Origin: Mycoplana dimorpha
GTDB lineage: Bacteria > Pseudomonadota > Alphaproteobacteria > Rhizobiales > Rhizobiaceae
Length of the DNA: 37,057 nucleotides
Assembly: GCF_003046475.1 (NCBI RefSeq)
Contig: NZ_PZZZ01000012.1
Location: 1-37,057, forward strand
Reading direction: 5' to 3'
The position numbers were made by a program, and so were the translations under genes. Below are positions 7,433 to 15,324 of the stretch, piece after piece. Position 1 is the stretch's first letter; the number at the start of each line of letters is the position of its first letter. The notes beneath the pieces are model-generated. The model searched no databases and was not told the DNA's origin. It saw only the letters and a program-made list of their open reading frames with translations.

Positions 7433-7881
7433 AGATATCTAAAAAGAGATTGGATTTGAGCAGCTTGGCAGCCGCAGTCGATGAGGTGGTCGCAATGCCA
7501 GCGACGACGCCATCTCCGCGATCCAGACGGGCAAAAGACGAGAACGCCGCCGAGCCTATATATAAGAGAGCACCGTCTCGTGTCGGAAAGAAGAGTCTGC
7601 AGCTCTTTCTGAACCCCATGAATCACAAAGTTCTAAGGGTATTAGCGGCCGAGCAGGACATGCCGCTCGACCATATGACGAAGCTGGCCCTCAATATGTA
7701 TCTGGCGGCTTCGAGCAAGCTATGGATCTGGAGATCGACTGATCGTGGCAACAGACGTGCCGTTCATGACGGACACGCATCACATGTATGCCCACTTGAT
7801 ATCAGCGGGGATCAAAACGACTTGATATCAAGTCCTGAAAAAAGGACGAATTTAAAAAGATATGTACGGAATAATGCCTGA
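7429..7881 (+). CDS. plasmid-type ribbon-helix-helix-like protein
   Basis: A 150-residue protein whose start is fixed by GGGAG five bases before the ATG at 7429. The N-terminal 60 residues are low-complexity and basic (SPRSRRAKDENAAEP). Residues about 55-105, including RVGKKSLQLFLNPMNHKVLR, then LAAEQDMPLDHMTKLALNMY, follow the pattern beta strand, helix, turn and helix expected of a C-terminal ribbon-helix-helix domain such as those of plasmid antitoxins and partition accessory proteins. The last 40 residues are poorly ordered and may be a run-on. The family is inferred, not matched. It is coupled by ATGA to a 37-residue frame. Confidence 0.55.
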   Translation: MKISKKRLDLSSLAAAVDEVVAMPATTPSPRSRRAKDENAAEPIYKRAPSRVGKKSLQLFLNPMNHKVLRVLAAEQDMPLDHMTKLALNMYLAASSKLWIWRSTDRGNRRAVHDGHASHVCPLDISGDQNDLISSPEKRTNLKRYVRNNA

Positions 7882-8104
7882 ACATTGAAAAATTCAAAAT
7901 TTAAGTCATTGTGATCACGTACTTTTTAATTCACGAGAAAATATGAATTATTTGACAGTTAATGTCCTTGTGATCCGATTTAATACCACAGGTAATCTAG
8001 CAAACTATTATCCGCGCTAAGGTTGTCGGTTAAAATTTAACTTGACGTTGCCAGCGACTCGCCTCACGTTCCGCGCTCAATTTGATTCGAGACGCGAGGG
8101 CGAG

Positions 8105-8461
8105 ATGGCTATATTATTCGGAGAAGATCGGCGCATAGTTGGCGACATCGCTAAAGAGCTTGAGCGTCACCGCGGATGCGTAGCCGCTTTAGAAGCGGTT
8201 CTCGAGCGGGGAGGCCCGCGCGAGGAGGATCTCGAGGGCGCTCCTCTGCTGTCTGGTTTTTCGTTAGCGACGCGGGCGGCGACCTGTCTGCAAGGCCAAG
8301 GCTACGGGCACCCGAACTTGGGAACCCAGTGGACGACCACGTCGCCTTTGATCGCGCTCAGTCTCGATCTGAACGTCGCGAAAACCTGGAGCCGATGGTT
8401 CCGTCTGCAGCATCCCGCTGACGATCTTAAAGTGCAATTTGAGAAGGCGATGTCTCGGTGA
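8105..8461 (+). CDS. DUF6634-like protein, copy 1 of 3
   Basis: A 118-residue protein opening MAILFGEDRRIVGDIAKELE, with a central GAPLLSGFSLATRAATCLQG and a C-terminal block TSPLIALSLDLNVAKTWSRW followed by FRLQHPADDL. The pattern (short N-terminal LFG-D, helix, PxLxxF/Y..T-R, CLxG, then T..L.ALdl..a.tLsRwyRLg) is shared with the next two genes, so they are paralogues. It resembles a rhizobial family I know as DUF6634, function unknown; I am moderately sure of that name. The start has a GAGGGCGAG sequence just before it. It overlaps the next gene by four bases (GTGA). Confidence 0.65.
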   Translation: MAILFGEDRRIVGDIAKELERHRGCVAALEAVLERGGPREEDLEGAPLLSGFSLATRAATCLQGQGYGHPNLGTQWTTTSPLIALSLDLNVAKTWSRWFRLQHPADDLKVQFEKAMSR

Positions 8462-8851
8462 TCCTGTTCGGGAAGGACCGTTCGGACGACGATCTCACAC
8501 TTCGGGAACTAAGAGCCGCAGCTGACAAATACCGACGCCTCGCTGATGACTTGGAGAGCCTGGCTCTACGTCGCGGGCTGACAAAAGAGCAGTTGGAATG
8601 GTCGCCGCACCTAGATCGTTTTGTCCTCGGAACGAGAGAAGTTGAGTGCTTAGTCGGCGAGGTCTCGGGCACCCTGAGCTCTCAGGAATGGGTTGGCTGT
8701 CCGCACTAGTTCGCTCGTAGATTATGGCGGCCCGAACGGATGGGCACTTACGCTGAATCGATTTTACAGGCTTGGGTATCGAGCGTCTGAAGTCGATCTC
8801 ACGCATGAATTCCGAACCTGGTGGACACGAAGTCATCACCGAAAGTCATAG
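8458..8851 (+). pseudogene. DUF6634-like protein, copy 2 of 3, frameshifted
   Basis: A GTG start at 8458 overlaps the previous stop (GTGA). The frame reads MILFGKDRSDDDLTLRELRA, then EWSPHLDRFVLGTREVECLV, but ends at 8709 just after EWVGCPH. The missing C-terminal block follows in another frame: DYGGPNGWALTLNRFYRLGY, then RASEVDLTHEFRTWW, ending at the TAG at 8849-8851. This block lines up with the C-termini of copies 1 and 3, so one indel near 8690-8705 broke the gene. Of the three copies this one looks closest to the usual family sequence, and it is the one inactivated. Confidence 0.75.
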
Positions 8852-8886
8852 GGGCGGGGGCCTGACAGTGACTGGAGAAGACAAAA

Positions 8887-9243
8887 ATGGATGTATTGTT
8901 TTTCAAGAAGGACGGCGTACCGCGCGAACTTGTGCCGGACGCCATGATGTTAGAAGTGCTGCACCGAGGCGCAGCGGCGGAGCTTGAGCAGCTGAGAAAG
9001 AAGGGGCCGCCAAAGCAAAAATATCTCGACGTTGCCCCGCTGCTCGACGACTACTACATTGAATTTGTTGAGAAAGCAGTGTTGGTTGGCGTTCGTGACG
9101 GCGAGGAATTTATGACGCAAGATCTCGTCGCTTTCTCGCACGACCTCCAGATCGCCCTTACGTTAGACAATTGGTACAGGTTGGGTCGCCAACGCTCCGA
9201 AATGGACCGCTTCGCTGCTTACAGAGCCAGGAGAGGCTGGTGA
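8887..9243 (+). CDS. DUF6634-like protein, copy 3 of 3
   Basis: A 118-residue protein with GGAG ten bases before its ATG. It opens MDVLFFKKDGVPRELVPDAM, has a central YLDVAPLLDDYYIEFVEKAV and ends with DLQIALTLDNWYRLGRQRSE. The last block aligns with the two upstream paralogues (TLxxWYRLG). It has drifted furthest: the CLVG segment reads VLVG here. Function unknown. The next gene begins one base after its stop, so the two are co-translated. Confidence 0.65.
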   Translation: MDVLFFKKDGVPRELVPDAMMLEVLHRGAAAELEQLRKKGPPKQKYLDVAPLLDDYYIEFVEKAVLVGVRDGEEFMTQDLVAFSHDLQIALTLDNWYRLGRQRSEMDRFAAYRARRGW

Positions 9244-9244
9244 G

Positions 9245-9508
9245 ATGGAGCAGCGAAATGATGTTTCCGATCTCCATGAGATAGTCGTCAGAGTCACACC
9301 AAAAGTTCGGAAGTTCCTAGACGATTGGGCTTCAATTCACGAGTGCTCTCTCAATGATGCGCTCACCGAATGTATGATGGAATTCATGCACGAGGGGGGC
9401 GGCTACTTGTGCCTTAGTGCCGAGTACGCCATCAAGATGATAGAGAGCGGATCGCTGGCTAAAGCGGTTGAAGCACATAAAGCGGTTTTGGACAATAACG
9501 CGACATAG
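9245..9508 (+). CDS. small ribbon-helix-helix-like protein
   Basis: An 87-residue acidic protein following the third paralogue with a one-base gap. After a short start come a strand EIVVRVTPKVRKFLDDWASI and a helix CSLNDALTECMMEFMHEGGG, which is the strand-helix-turn-helix order of ribbon-helix-helix DNA-binding proteins. A second helix pair (SAEYAIKMIESGSLAKAVEA) closes the chain. It may regulate the paralogue cluster. Family inferred only from the pattern. Confidence 0.55.
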   Translation: MEQRNDVSDLHEIVVRVTPKVRKFLDDWASIHECSLNDALTECMMEFMHEGGGYLCLSAEYAIKMIESGSLAKAVEAHKAVLDNNAT

Positions 9509-9561
9509 TCTCGTATTGAGGCGGCGCGCATTTTCAAAAGAAAAGTCTCCTCAACAGATTA

Positions 9562-9580
9562 CGGCCTAAATACTAGGCCG
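9562..9580 (+). terminator. hairpin, possible terminator of the 8105-9508 cluster
   Basis: Arms CGGCCTA and TAGGCCG pair perfectly around a 5-nt loop (AATAC), 53 bases after the last stop codon. The sequence after it is AATCTTTTC, giving only a short T-run, so termination may be weak. Confidence 0.5.
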
Positions 9581-10606
9581 AATCTTTTCGTGTACTGCAG
9601 ATGTAACATGCGGATAACAAACAAACGCTTTCGGATGCTGAAACGTATCGCTTGATTCTGATCTTTGTTCTCAGGGCTTATTGCTTCCGGCCGCCCTGAT
9701 TGATCATCAGCCGGCTGAACGCGAAGTATTAGCCGCAGGGCAGGGTGTCAGGACGTCGAAGAAGTCTCAGCTTCGTCGGGACCGTCAGGCTTGCGCTGGC
9801 ATGGGGCCGCCGCAGCGCGTGATAGGTTTTTTTCGTCTGAATGTCCCTCAAATCGATGACCCGACCCCTTGGCGATCTCTGGTCACCCCGCAATGCTAAG
9901 AGAAAAGGGGCAAACAGGCGCGAGCTTTCACGCGATTCTCGACATGAGCGTAACGTAAGCTCCAAAGCGCCCTCCCCTGCCCCTTCAGCGAATGCGAGGG
10001 CAGACGCCACTGGAATCCCGTTATCGGCAACTCTCAATTTGATTGCCGCGCGGGACGTGGAGGCTGGACATGAACTCAGCCTTGGAGCTATCACGTATCA
10101 TTCCTGGCTTACTGGTTGTTTTCGCAGCGGACCTAGCAAAAGCTCCGCGTTTTGCACGTCTTTCCGGGGCAATCATGGCGTCGAGGTACTCGAAGGCGGC
10201 TCGATTTTGCTCCTGCCGGTCCAGCAGCTGCCTGCCGAAGTGCATGCAGACCAACAAGCCATCATGAGGTACTAAAGAAACGCCAAAAAGGGGGATCACT
10301 CGATTTCACCTCGAGCTGTCTCGATCGTTCGGGTTGGTTGCAGGCCAAAGGTTATGCCCTCCATGGATCCTTGGCATTGCCAACACACCCTGTCGGCGCT
10401 TTGTATCGCCCCCGGTTGTGTTGTCGATGAACTCCATTTGACAATAATATCGGATAGATAGCGTTAAAGTCACCAACAGATGACTGCGCCAATTTGACTC
10501 GAGCCAAGACAAGGACCCAAGCTGATCTAGTGCAGGAACGCGAGATTGCAGTTCTAACGGCCTGTCTGAGTGCATGCATCGCGTCCCTTAGAGGAGGGGA
10601 ATCTTT
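9581..10606. other. gene-free stretch of about 1 kb
   Basis: Several frames are open on both strands (for example 9729-10094 and 10021-10299 leftward, 9841-10275 rightward), but they overlap one another, have unnatural composition and lack ribosome binding sites. The two leftward frames could be parts of one decayed gene: one contains ACCEPTABLE-looking helical text (LLDRQEQNRAAFEYLDAMIA). A strong ribosome binding site (GGAGGGGA) lies at the right edge and belongs to the ParA-like remnant. Confidence 0.35.
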
Positions 10607-11069
10607 ATGACGAAAACGATTTCAATTTTGGGCGGGAAAGGAGGCGTTGGAAAGTCTATGATTTCCCAGCTTATTGCGTCCCAGCTGGCTCGGCTTGATC
10701 ATGCGGTTGCGCTTCTTGATCTAGATCCCCAAGGTACTTCGCAGGACGCCTGGTTTGCGATGCGCGGCAATGAGCATCGATACGTCAGCGTCTGCCAGCT
10801 CATATCTGTCAGATGTGGCTTCTATCTCGAACTTGATCCTGCTGCCGGCGCGGCCGTCAAGAGCTGACATTCTGGGGTTGGCCGCATCGGTCGAGGCGAT
10901 CACCACGTCTCTCGATCGATGGTCGATCAACCGTTCAGCCTTGAGCTTCATCAAGCAGGAGAGTGCATGCACTACGGCATCGCATCATGAGATTATGCAG
11001 GCGGCGGGCTTTCGCGTGTCACGTATCCCCGCCGACGTTTGCGTGCTAGCAAAATTAAGTACATGCTGA
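10607..11069 (+). pseudogene. degraded ParA-family ATPase
   Basis: The first 50 residues are a textbook ParA start: MTKTISILGGKGGVGKSMIS with the deviant Walker A box KGGVGKS, then ALLDLDPQGTSQDAWFAMRG with the A' box. The frame dies at 10867. A second frame continues with LILLPARPSRADILGLAASV and EAITTSLDRWS, the usual ParA segment after Walker B, and later EIMQAAGFRV before ending at 11069. The whole Walker B block (normally VIIDTPP) is lost, so there is a deletion as well as frameshifts. The strong ribosome binding site GGAGGGG still precedes the start. This is a second, dead partition-type gene next to the working repABC operon. Confidence 0.8.
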
Positions 11070-11253
11070 CCGCGTCACGTGGGTCTTCGAAAAGATGGAC
11101 AAGGGTCCTGCCTGCTGTTCCTATGCGACCCCATCGACGAACCACCGCCCAGCCGCCCAGCAAAGTGGCTTCGATGGATATCGCGTAGAAACGCGCGAGA
11201 TTCTTCGGGCTATCGCGTCGCTCAATGATGGTTGTGAAATCGAGGTTCATCAT
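10993..11253 (-). CDS. WGR-domain protein
   Basis: An 86-residue protein that is essentially one WGR domain. It opens MMNLDFTTIIERRDSPKNLA, then RFYAISIEATLLGGWAVVRR with the name-giving WGRIGTAGR, and ends with DPRDAVSMYLILLARKRRRG. WGR domains are found at the ends of bacterial MolR-like proteins and of eukaryotic PARPs, and are proposed to bind nucleic acid; stand-alone copies like this are common on rhizobial plasmids. ATG codons at 11253 and 11250 are both possible, with no strong ribosome binding site. It overlaps the tail of the ParA remnant on the other strand. Confidence 0.88.
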   Translation of the reverse strand: MMNLDFTTIIERRDSPKNLARFYAISIEATLLGGWAVVRRWGRIGTAGRTLVHLFEDPRDAVSMYLILLARKRRRGYVTRESPPPA

Positions 11254-11492
11254 ACCCAAAGAATCTCAATAACAGGCGGCGTCGTCCAACGCATTTACTG
11301 AATCGTTCGCGGGCAATTGATTCATCGTTGTGATGGGTCCCATGCGGATGAACAGGGTAGGAGACTTGTCCGTCTTGCGTGTCCGATGAATAGAAGTGCC
11401 TCACGCACCTCGTCTCGTGCCAAGACGATACCTATTGACGGTGCGCTTATCGGCAATCGGGGGACCAGTGCTCTTGGGAGAGCCAGATGCAG

Positions 11493-11510
11493 AGTTGTCC
11501 GCGGACAACT
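11493..11510. promoter_or_regulatory. parS: parS centromere site 1
   Basis: AGTTGTCCGCGGACAACT is a perfect 18-bp palindrome. Its inner 16 bases fit the consensus for RepB binding sites of repABC plasmids, GTTNNNNGCNNNNAAC, exactly. It lies 159 bases before repA. An identical copy follows 48 bp away. Confidence 0.88.
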
Positions 11511-11540
11511 TTTAACCCTTTGAGAGGTCGCCTAGTGGCG

Positions 11541-11558
11541 AGTTGTCCGCGGACAACT
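11541..11558. promoter_or_regulatory. parS: parS centromere site 2
   Basis: A second perfect AGTTGTCCGCGGACAACT, identical over all 18 bases to the copy at 11493. The centre-to-centre distance is 48 bp, between four and five helical turns. RepB would load here and RepA would pull the complex apart at division. Confidence 0.88.
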
Positions 11559-11668
11559 CCAGTCTGATAACGTTGGTTAAGCGTTTGTAAATTGTTTACG
11601 AATCGGACCATATTCTAGCTGCGCAGTTTGACCCACAGTTTGAAAAATTGCGCAGTTGAGGAATTGAT
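11559..11668 (+). promoter_or_regulatory. repABC leader region with direct repeats
   Basis: This short AT-rich leader should hold the repABC promoter, which in related plasmids is repressed by RepA with RepB. A 9-base direct repeat, TGCGCAGTT, occurs at 11620-11628 and 11649-11657 and could be part of a RepA operator. GAGGAATTG gives the ribosome binding site of repA. No -35/-10 pair is clear enough to name. Confidence 0.45.
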
Positions 11669-12862
11669 ATGTTGCAAACACTGAACCTAGCCGCAGACCA
11701 AGAACATCTACCGTCCATGTTGGCGGCGGATGCGCAGGAGTTGCAGCGTCAACTCCAACTACATCAAGCTAGGGTTTTTCCTCCAACATCCCAAAAATCA
11801 ATCCGTCAGTTTTCGCCGACGGAAGCGGCTTCGTTCATAGGCATCGGGGAAGGGTATCTTCGCCAGATCGCAGCTGAGATCAATATTCCTGAGCCGCTGC
11901 CGAATGGTCGGCGCATGTACACGCCCGCGGAGATGGACCACATTCGGCAAGTCTTGGATGAGAAAAACGGCGCTACCAAGTACGTGCCGAGCCGCCGTCC
12001 GGGCGACAAACTTCAAGTAATTGCGACTATGAATTTCAAAGGGGGCTCGGCCAAAACAACGACGTCTGCCCACCTGGCGCAATACCTTGCGCTCCGGGGC
12101 TATCGAACATTGGCTATCGATCTCGATCCCCAGGCATCGCTATCAGCAATGTTTGGCCATCAACCCGAGCTGGATGTCGGCGAGGGTGAGACACTGTACG
12201 GTGCGATCCGCTATGACTCCCCGCTGGCCATCTCGGAGATTGTTCGCGCCACTTATACCCCTAACCTCCACTTAGTGCCCGGCAATCTCGAACTAATGGA
12301 GTTTGAGCACGAGACGCCTCGCTATATGTCAACTGGCTCCGCGGAAACGATGTTTTTTGCACGCATCGGCGAAGCCCTTGGCCACATCGAGAGCCTCTAT
12401 GATGTCGTCATTATCGATTGCCCACCACAACTTGGCTTTCTGACCATGTCCGCACTGTGTGCGGCGACGTCAGTGTTGATTACCATTCACCCGCAGATGC
12501 TCGACGTCATGTCGATGTCGCAGTTCTTGTCAATGACCAGCGAACTGATGTCCGTAGTTGAAAGAGCAGGGGGACGTACGAGTTACGATTGGATGCGATA
12601 CCTCGTGACTCGATATGAGCCGAATGACGGTCCACAGTCACAAATGGCAGGGTTTATGCGCGCGATCTTCGGCAATCGCATGCTCCAGAGCCCGATGCTT
12701 AAGTCTACAGCGATCTCAGATGCGGGGGTCACTAAGCAGACTTTGTATGAAGTCGATCGATCACAGTTTACGCGGGGAACGTATGACCGCGCGATGGAGT
12801 CATTGAATGCAGTGAACGCGGAAGTGGAAGGCCTTATAAGATCGGTTTGGGGAAGGAAATAA
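11669..12862 (+). CDS. repA: plasmid partitioning protein RepA (ParA-type ATPase)
   Basis: RepA is the Walker-type ATPase that segregates repABC plasmids and, with RepB, represses its own operon. The 397 residues match the normal family length. An N-terminal helix-turn-helix region (FSPTEAASFIGIGEGYLRQI, near residues 48-67) precedes the ATPase domain. The deviant Walker A is KGGSAKTT at 124-131, the A' box is IDLDPQASLS near 150-159, and Walker B is VVIIDCPPQLG. ATG at 11669 has GAGGA seven bases upstream. The gene is followed after three bases by repB and lies downstream of two parS sites, the expected order. Confidence 0.97.
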   Translation: MLQTLNLAADQEHLPSMLAADAQELQRQLQLHQARVFPPTSQKSIRQFSPTEAASFIGIGEGYLRQIAAEINIPEPLPNGRRMYTPAEMDHIRQVLDEKNGATKYVPSRRPGDKLQVIATMNFKGGSAKTTTSAHLAQYLALRGYRTLAIDLDPQASLSAMFGHQPELDVGEGETLYGAIRYDSPLAISEIVRATYTPNLHLVPGNLELMEFEHETPRYMSTGSAETMFFARIGEALGHIESLYDVVIIDCPPQLGFLTMSALCAATSVLITIHPQMLDVMSMSQFLSMTSELMSVVERAGGRTSYDWMRYLVTRYEPNDGPQSQMAGFMRAIFGNRMLQSPMLKSTAISDAGVTKQTLYEVDRSQFTRGTYDRAMESLNAVNAEVEGLIRSVWGRK

Positions 12863-12865
12863 CCA

Positions 12866-13906
12866 ATGGCGCGAAAGAATCTAATCGGGGTATCCGACGA
12901 CTTGTCCGCGCCAACTCCTGTCCAGGCACCAATTGCAAACTCTAGACCGATCTCAGGCTTTGTGCCCCCGCTTCGAAATGCCGGTCCTGTGGGTGGCATC
13001 ACTAAGACGCTCGGTAGCATAACTTCGAAAATGGAGCGGGCCCAAGACCTCGAGAAACAGCTAGCCGAAGGGACTAGCGTCGTTGAGCTCGACCCAGCAA
13101 CGATCGATGGCTCGTTCGTACGCGACCGCTTGGCGATCAATGCCGTTGAGCTCAGCCAATTGACTGAGCAGATCAAACAGCACGGTCAGCAAGTTCCTAT
13201 TCTGGTTCGCCCCCACCCAGAAATGAAGGGGCGCTATCAAGTCGCCTATGGCCACCGCCGATTGGCCGCCGTGCGCGATCTGGGCATCAAGGTGAAGGCG
13301 GTTGTCCGCGAGCTGACTGACGATCAGCTTGTCGTTAGCCAGGGACAGGAAAATAACGCCCGGACCAATCTCTCCTACATCGAACGAGCACTGTTCGCGT
13401 CACAGTTGGAGCAGCGTCTTTTCAAACGCGATATCATTATGTCTGCTCTCGGTGTGGACAAAGCTGCTCTGTCGAAAATGCTAAGTGTCGTCAGTCAAGT
13501 GCCTCTCACACTAATCGAGTACATCGGGCCTGCGCCTGATATTGGCCGACGTCGTTGGATGGAACTGGCCGAAAAGTTGAATGGGGGAAACGTTGAGCAC
13601 TTGCTTGCAATTCTCTCAACAGAAGCGATGCTAAGCAGTTCCTACGAGGATCGGTTCCAAGCTGTTTTAGATGAACTTTCGAAGAGAACCGACGTGGCGC
13701 GAAAGGTCGCACCTAAAGCAGCAGACCCAATAGCTTGGGTACCACGCGACGGGGCGGTTAGTGTTACATTTAAGAAATCCACAAAGAAGGGCGTGATAGC
13801 CGTGGAGGCGTCAGATGGTCCCCGCTTTGCAGCGTTCATACATAGCCAAATTGAAAGCCTTTACGAGGCATTCAAAAAATCAACTGCCGTGACAACAGGA
13901 GAATAG
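12866..13906 (+). CDS. repB: plasmid partitioning protein RepB (ParB-type)
   Basis: RepB is the centromere-binding partner that recognises parS and stimulates RepA. The 346 residues carry the ParB core: LSQLTEQIKQHGQQVPILVR, then YQVAYGHRRLAAVRDLG with the ParB box II-type motif YGHRRLAA at 128-135, and QGQENNARTNLSYIERALFA. A helix-turn-helix lies at about 187-208 (KRDIIMSALGVDKAALSKML). The N-terminal region, rich in Pro and charged residues, would contact RepA. It starts three bases after repA and should be co-translated. Its codon use is AT-richer than that of repC, matching repA. Confidence 0.97.
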   Translation: MARKNLIGVSDDLSAPTPVQAPIANSRPISGFVPPLRNAGPVGGITKTLGSITSKMERAQDLEKQLAEGTSVVELDPATIDGSFVRDRLAINAVELSQLTEQIKQHGQQVPILVRPHPEMKGRYQVAYGHRRLAAVRDLGIKVKAVVRELTDDQLVVSQGQENNARTNLSYIERALFASQLEQRLFKRDIIMSALGVDKAALSKMLSVVSQVPLTLIEYIGPAPDIGRRRWMELAEKLNGGNVEHLLAILSTEAMLSSSYEDRFQAVLDELSKRTDVARKVAPKAADPIAWVPRDGAVSVTFKKSTKKGVIAVEASDGPRFAAFIHSQIESLYEAFKKSTAVTTGE

Positions 13907-13910
13907 CCGC

Positions 13911-13969
13911 AAAAGAAAAAGGCCCCAATCGGTTGCCCGAAGTGGAAGCCTCTCTCGCATTCTGTAGCA
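13911..13969 (-). ncRNA. antisense ctRNA (incA) between repB and repC
   Basis: In repABC plasmids a small counter-transcribed RNA from this gap binds the repC leader and blocks RepC synthesis, setting copy number and incompatibility. Here the minus strand offers TTGACT (14004-13999), a 17-bp spacer and GATTCT (13981-13976) as promoter, and ends in a GC-rich imperfect hairpin (about 13938-13921) followed by TTTTTCTTTT at 13920-13911. The transcript would be about 59 nt, normal for the class. The -10 box is weak, and the ends are inferred, not measured. Confidence 0.65.
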
Positions 13970-14064
13970 AGGTCGAGAATCGCATTTCCACGAATCACAG
14001 TCAAGAGTCAGTGGCACCGTTTTTTGGTGAGCGGAATTCTTTTGCCTTTTGAAAGGTGAAGGAA

Positions 14065-15279
14065 ATGCAGAGTGGACATGTAACGACGCCCTTCGGGCGG
14101 CGGCCGATGACGCTCGCCCTGGTAAAGGGGCAGTTCGAATCGGCGAACATCAAGTCGGGGAAAGCGGCCGACAAGTGGAAGATCTATCGCGACGCCTGCG
14201 ACGCGCGTTCGCTGCTCGGGCTGCGCGACCGGGCGCTGGCGGTGCTGAATGCCTTGCTGTCGTTCCATCCAGAGACGGAGTTGAGCGACGACAGCAACCT
14301 TGTCGTTTTCCCGTCGAACGCTCAGCTGTCTGCGCGTGCGAACGGCATTGCTGGTACGACGCTGCGCGAAAACCTCGCGCTCCTGGTCACCGCCGGCCTA
14401 ATCCATCGCAACGACAGCCCGAACGGCAAGCGCTATGCGCGCAAGGGCAGGGACGGGACCATTGAAGCAGCGTATGGCTTCAGCCTGGCGCCGCTGCTGG
14501 CTCGCTCCGAGGAGCTCGCTCTGTTGGCGCAGCAGGTTGCCGAAGATCGTCGACGGCTCAAGATCGTCAAGGAACGCATCTCGATCTGCCGCAGGGATAT
14601 CCGCAAGCTGATCTCCGCTGCGATGGAGGAGGGGGCTTCGGGGGACTGGGGCATGGTCGAGGGCCACTTCGTGGCGGCCGTCGGGCGGCTCGCGAAAGCG
14701 AAAACCGAGCCGGAACTCACGGATTGCCTTGAAGAGCTGACGCTGCTGCATGCCGAAGTGGTCAACCTTCTGGAACTTCAGCTGATTTCGCAAAAAAGCG
14801 ACACCAATGGTGCCGAATGCCGTCACCACATACAGAGTTCAAATACCGAATCCACCAATGAACTTGAACCTAGCTCTCGACAGGAGCAGGGGGGACTGGC
14901 GGTGCAAACCAGCGCGCCTTTGCGTGAGGCGATCAAGGCGTTTCCTTTGGGAATGGTGCTACGGGCCTGCCCGGAAATTTCGATGTACGGCCCTGGCGGG
15001 GCCATTTCGAGCTGGCGGGAGTTGATGACCGCGGCCGTCGTGGTTCGCTCGATGCTGGGGGTCAGCCCGTCCGCCTACCAGGAGGCCTGCGAGGCTATGG
15101 GCCCGGAAAATGCCGCCGTTGCGGTCGCCTGCATCCTTGAAAGGGCAGGGCACATCAATTCAGCCGGCGGGTATCTGCGGGACCTGACACGAAAGGCGGC
15201 GCGCGGCGAGTTTTCGCTGGGGCCGATGCTAATGGCCTTGCTGCGGTTGAATGGAAAGCCGGTGCAGAGTACGGGCTGA
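14065..15279 (+). CDS. repC: replication initiator RepC
   Basis: RepC starts plasmid replication; the origin of repABC plasmids lies within the repC gene itself. The 404 residues have the family start MQSGHVTTPFGRRPMTLALV and winged-helix region (ERLLGLRDRALAV type segment near 50-65, then NAQLSARANGIAGTTLRENL), a coiled middle, and a C-terminal domain (KAFPLGMVLRACPEISMYGP). I chose ATG 14065 with AAAGGTGAAGG upstream over the GTG at 14056. AT-richer bases around 14780-14890, within an otherwise GC-rich gene, are the best guess for the origin core. GC and codon use change sharply between repB and repC. Confidence 0.96.
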   Translation: MQSGHVTTPFGRRPMTLALVKGQFESANIKSGKAADKWKIYRDACDARSLLGLRDRALAVLNALLSFHPETELSDDSNLVVFPSNAQLSARANGIAGTTLRENLALLVTAGLIHRNDSPNGKRYARKGRDGTIEAAYGFSLAPLLARSEELALLAQQVAEDRRRLKIVKERISICRRDIRKLISAAMEEGASGDWGMVEGHFVAAVGRLAKAKTEPELTDCLEELTLLHAEVVNLLELQLISQKSDTNGAECRHHIQSSNTESTNELEPSSRQEQGGLAVQTSAPLREAIKAFPLGMVLRACPEISMYGPGGAISSWRELMTAAVVVRSMLGVSPSAYQEACEAMGPENAAVAVACILERAGHINSAGGYLRDLTRKAARGEFSLGPMLMALLRLNGKPVQSTG

Positions 15280-15324
15280 TCGGCCGCAGGGTGCTTGGTT
15301 GGCGCTCGGGGCAGGCGAGGAGGG

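Noticed and set aside
9729-10299. Leftward frames of 121 and 92 residues
   Set aside because: They overlap, lack ribosome binding sites and match no family; at best they are parts of a decayed gene.
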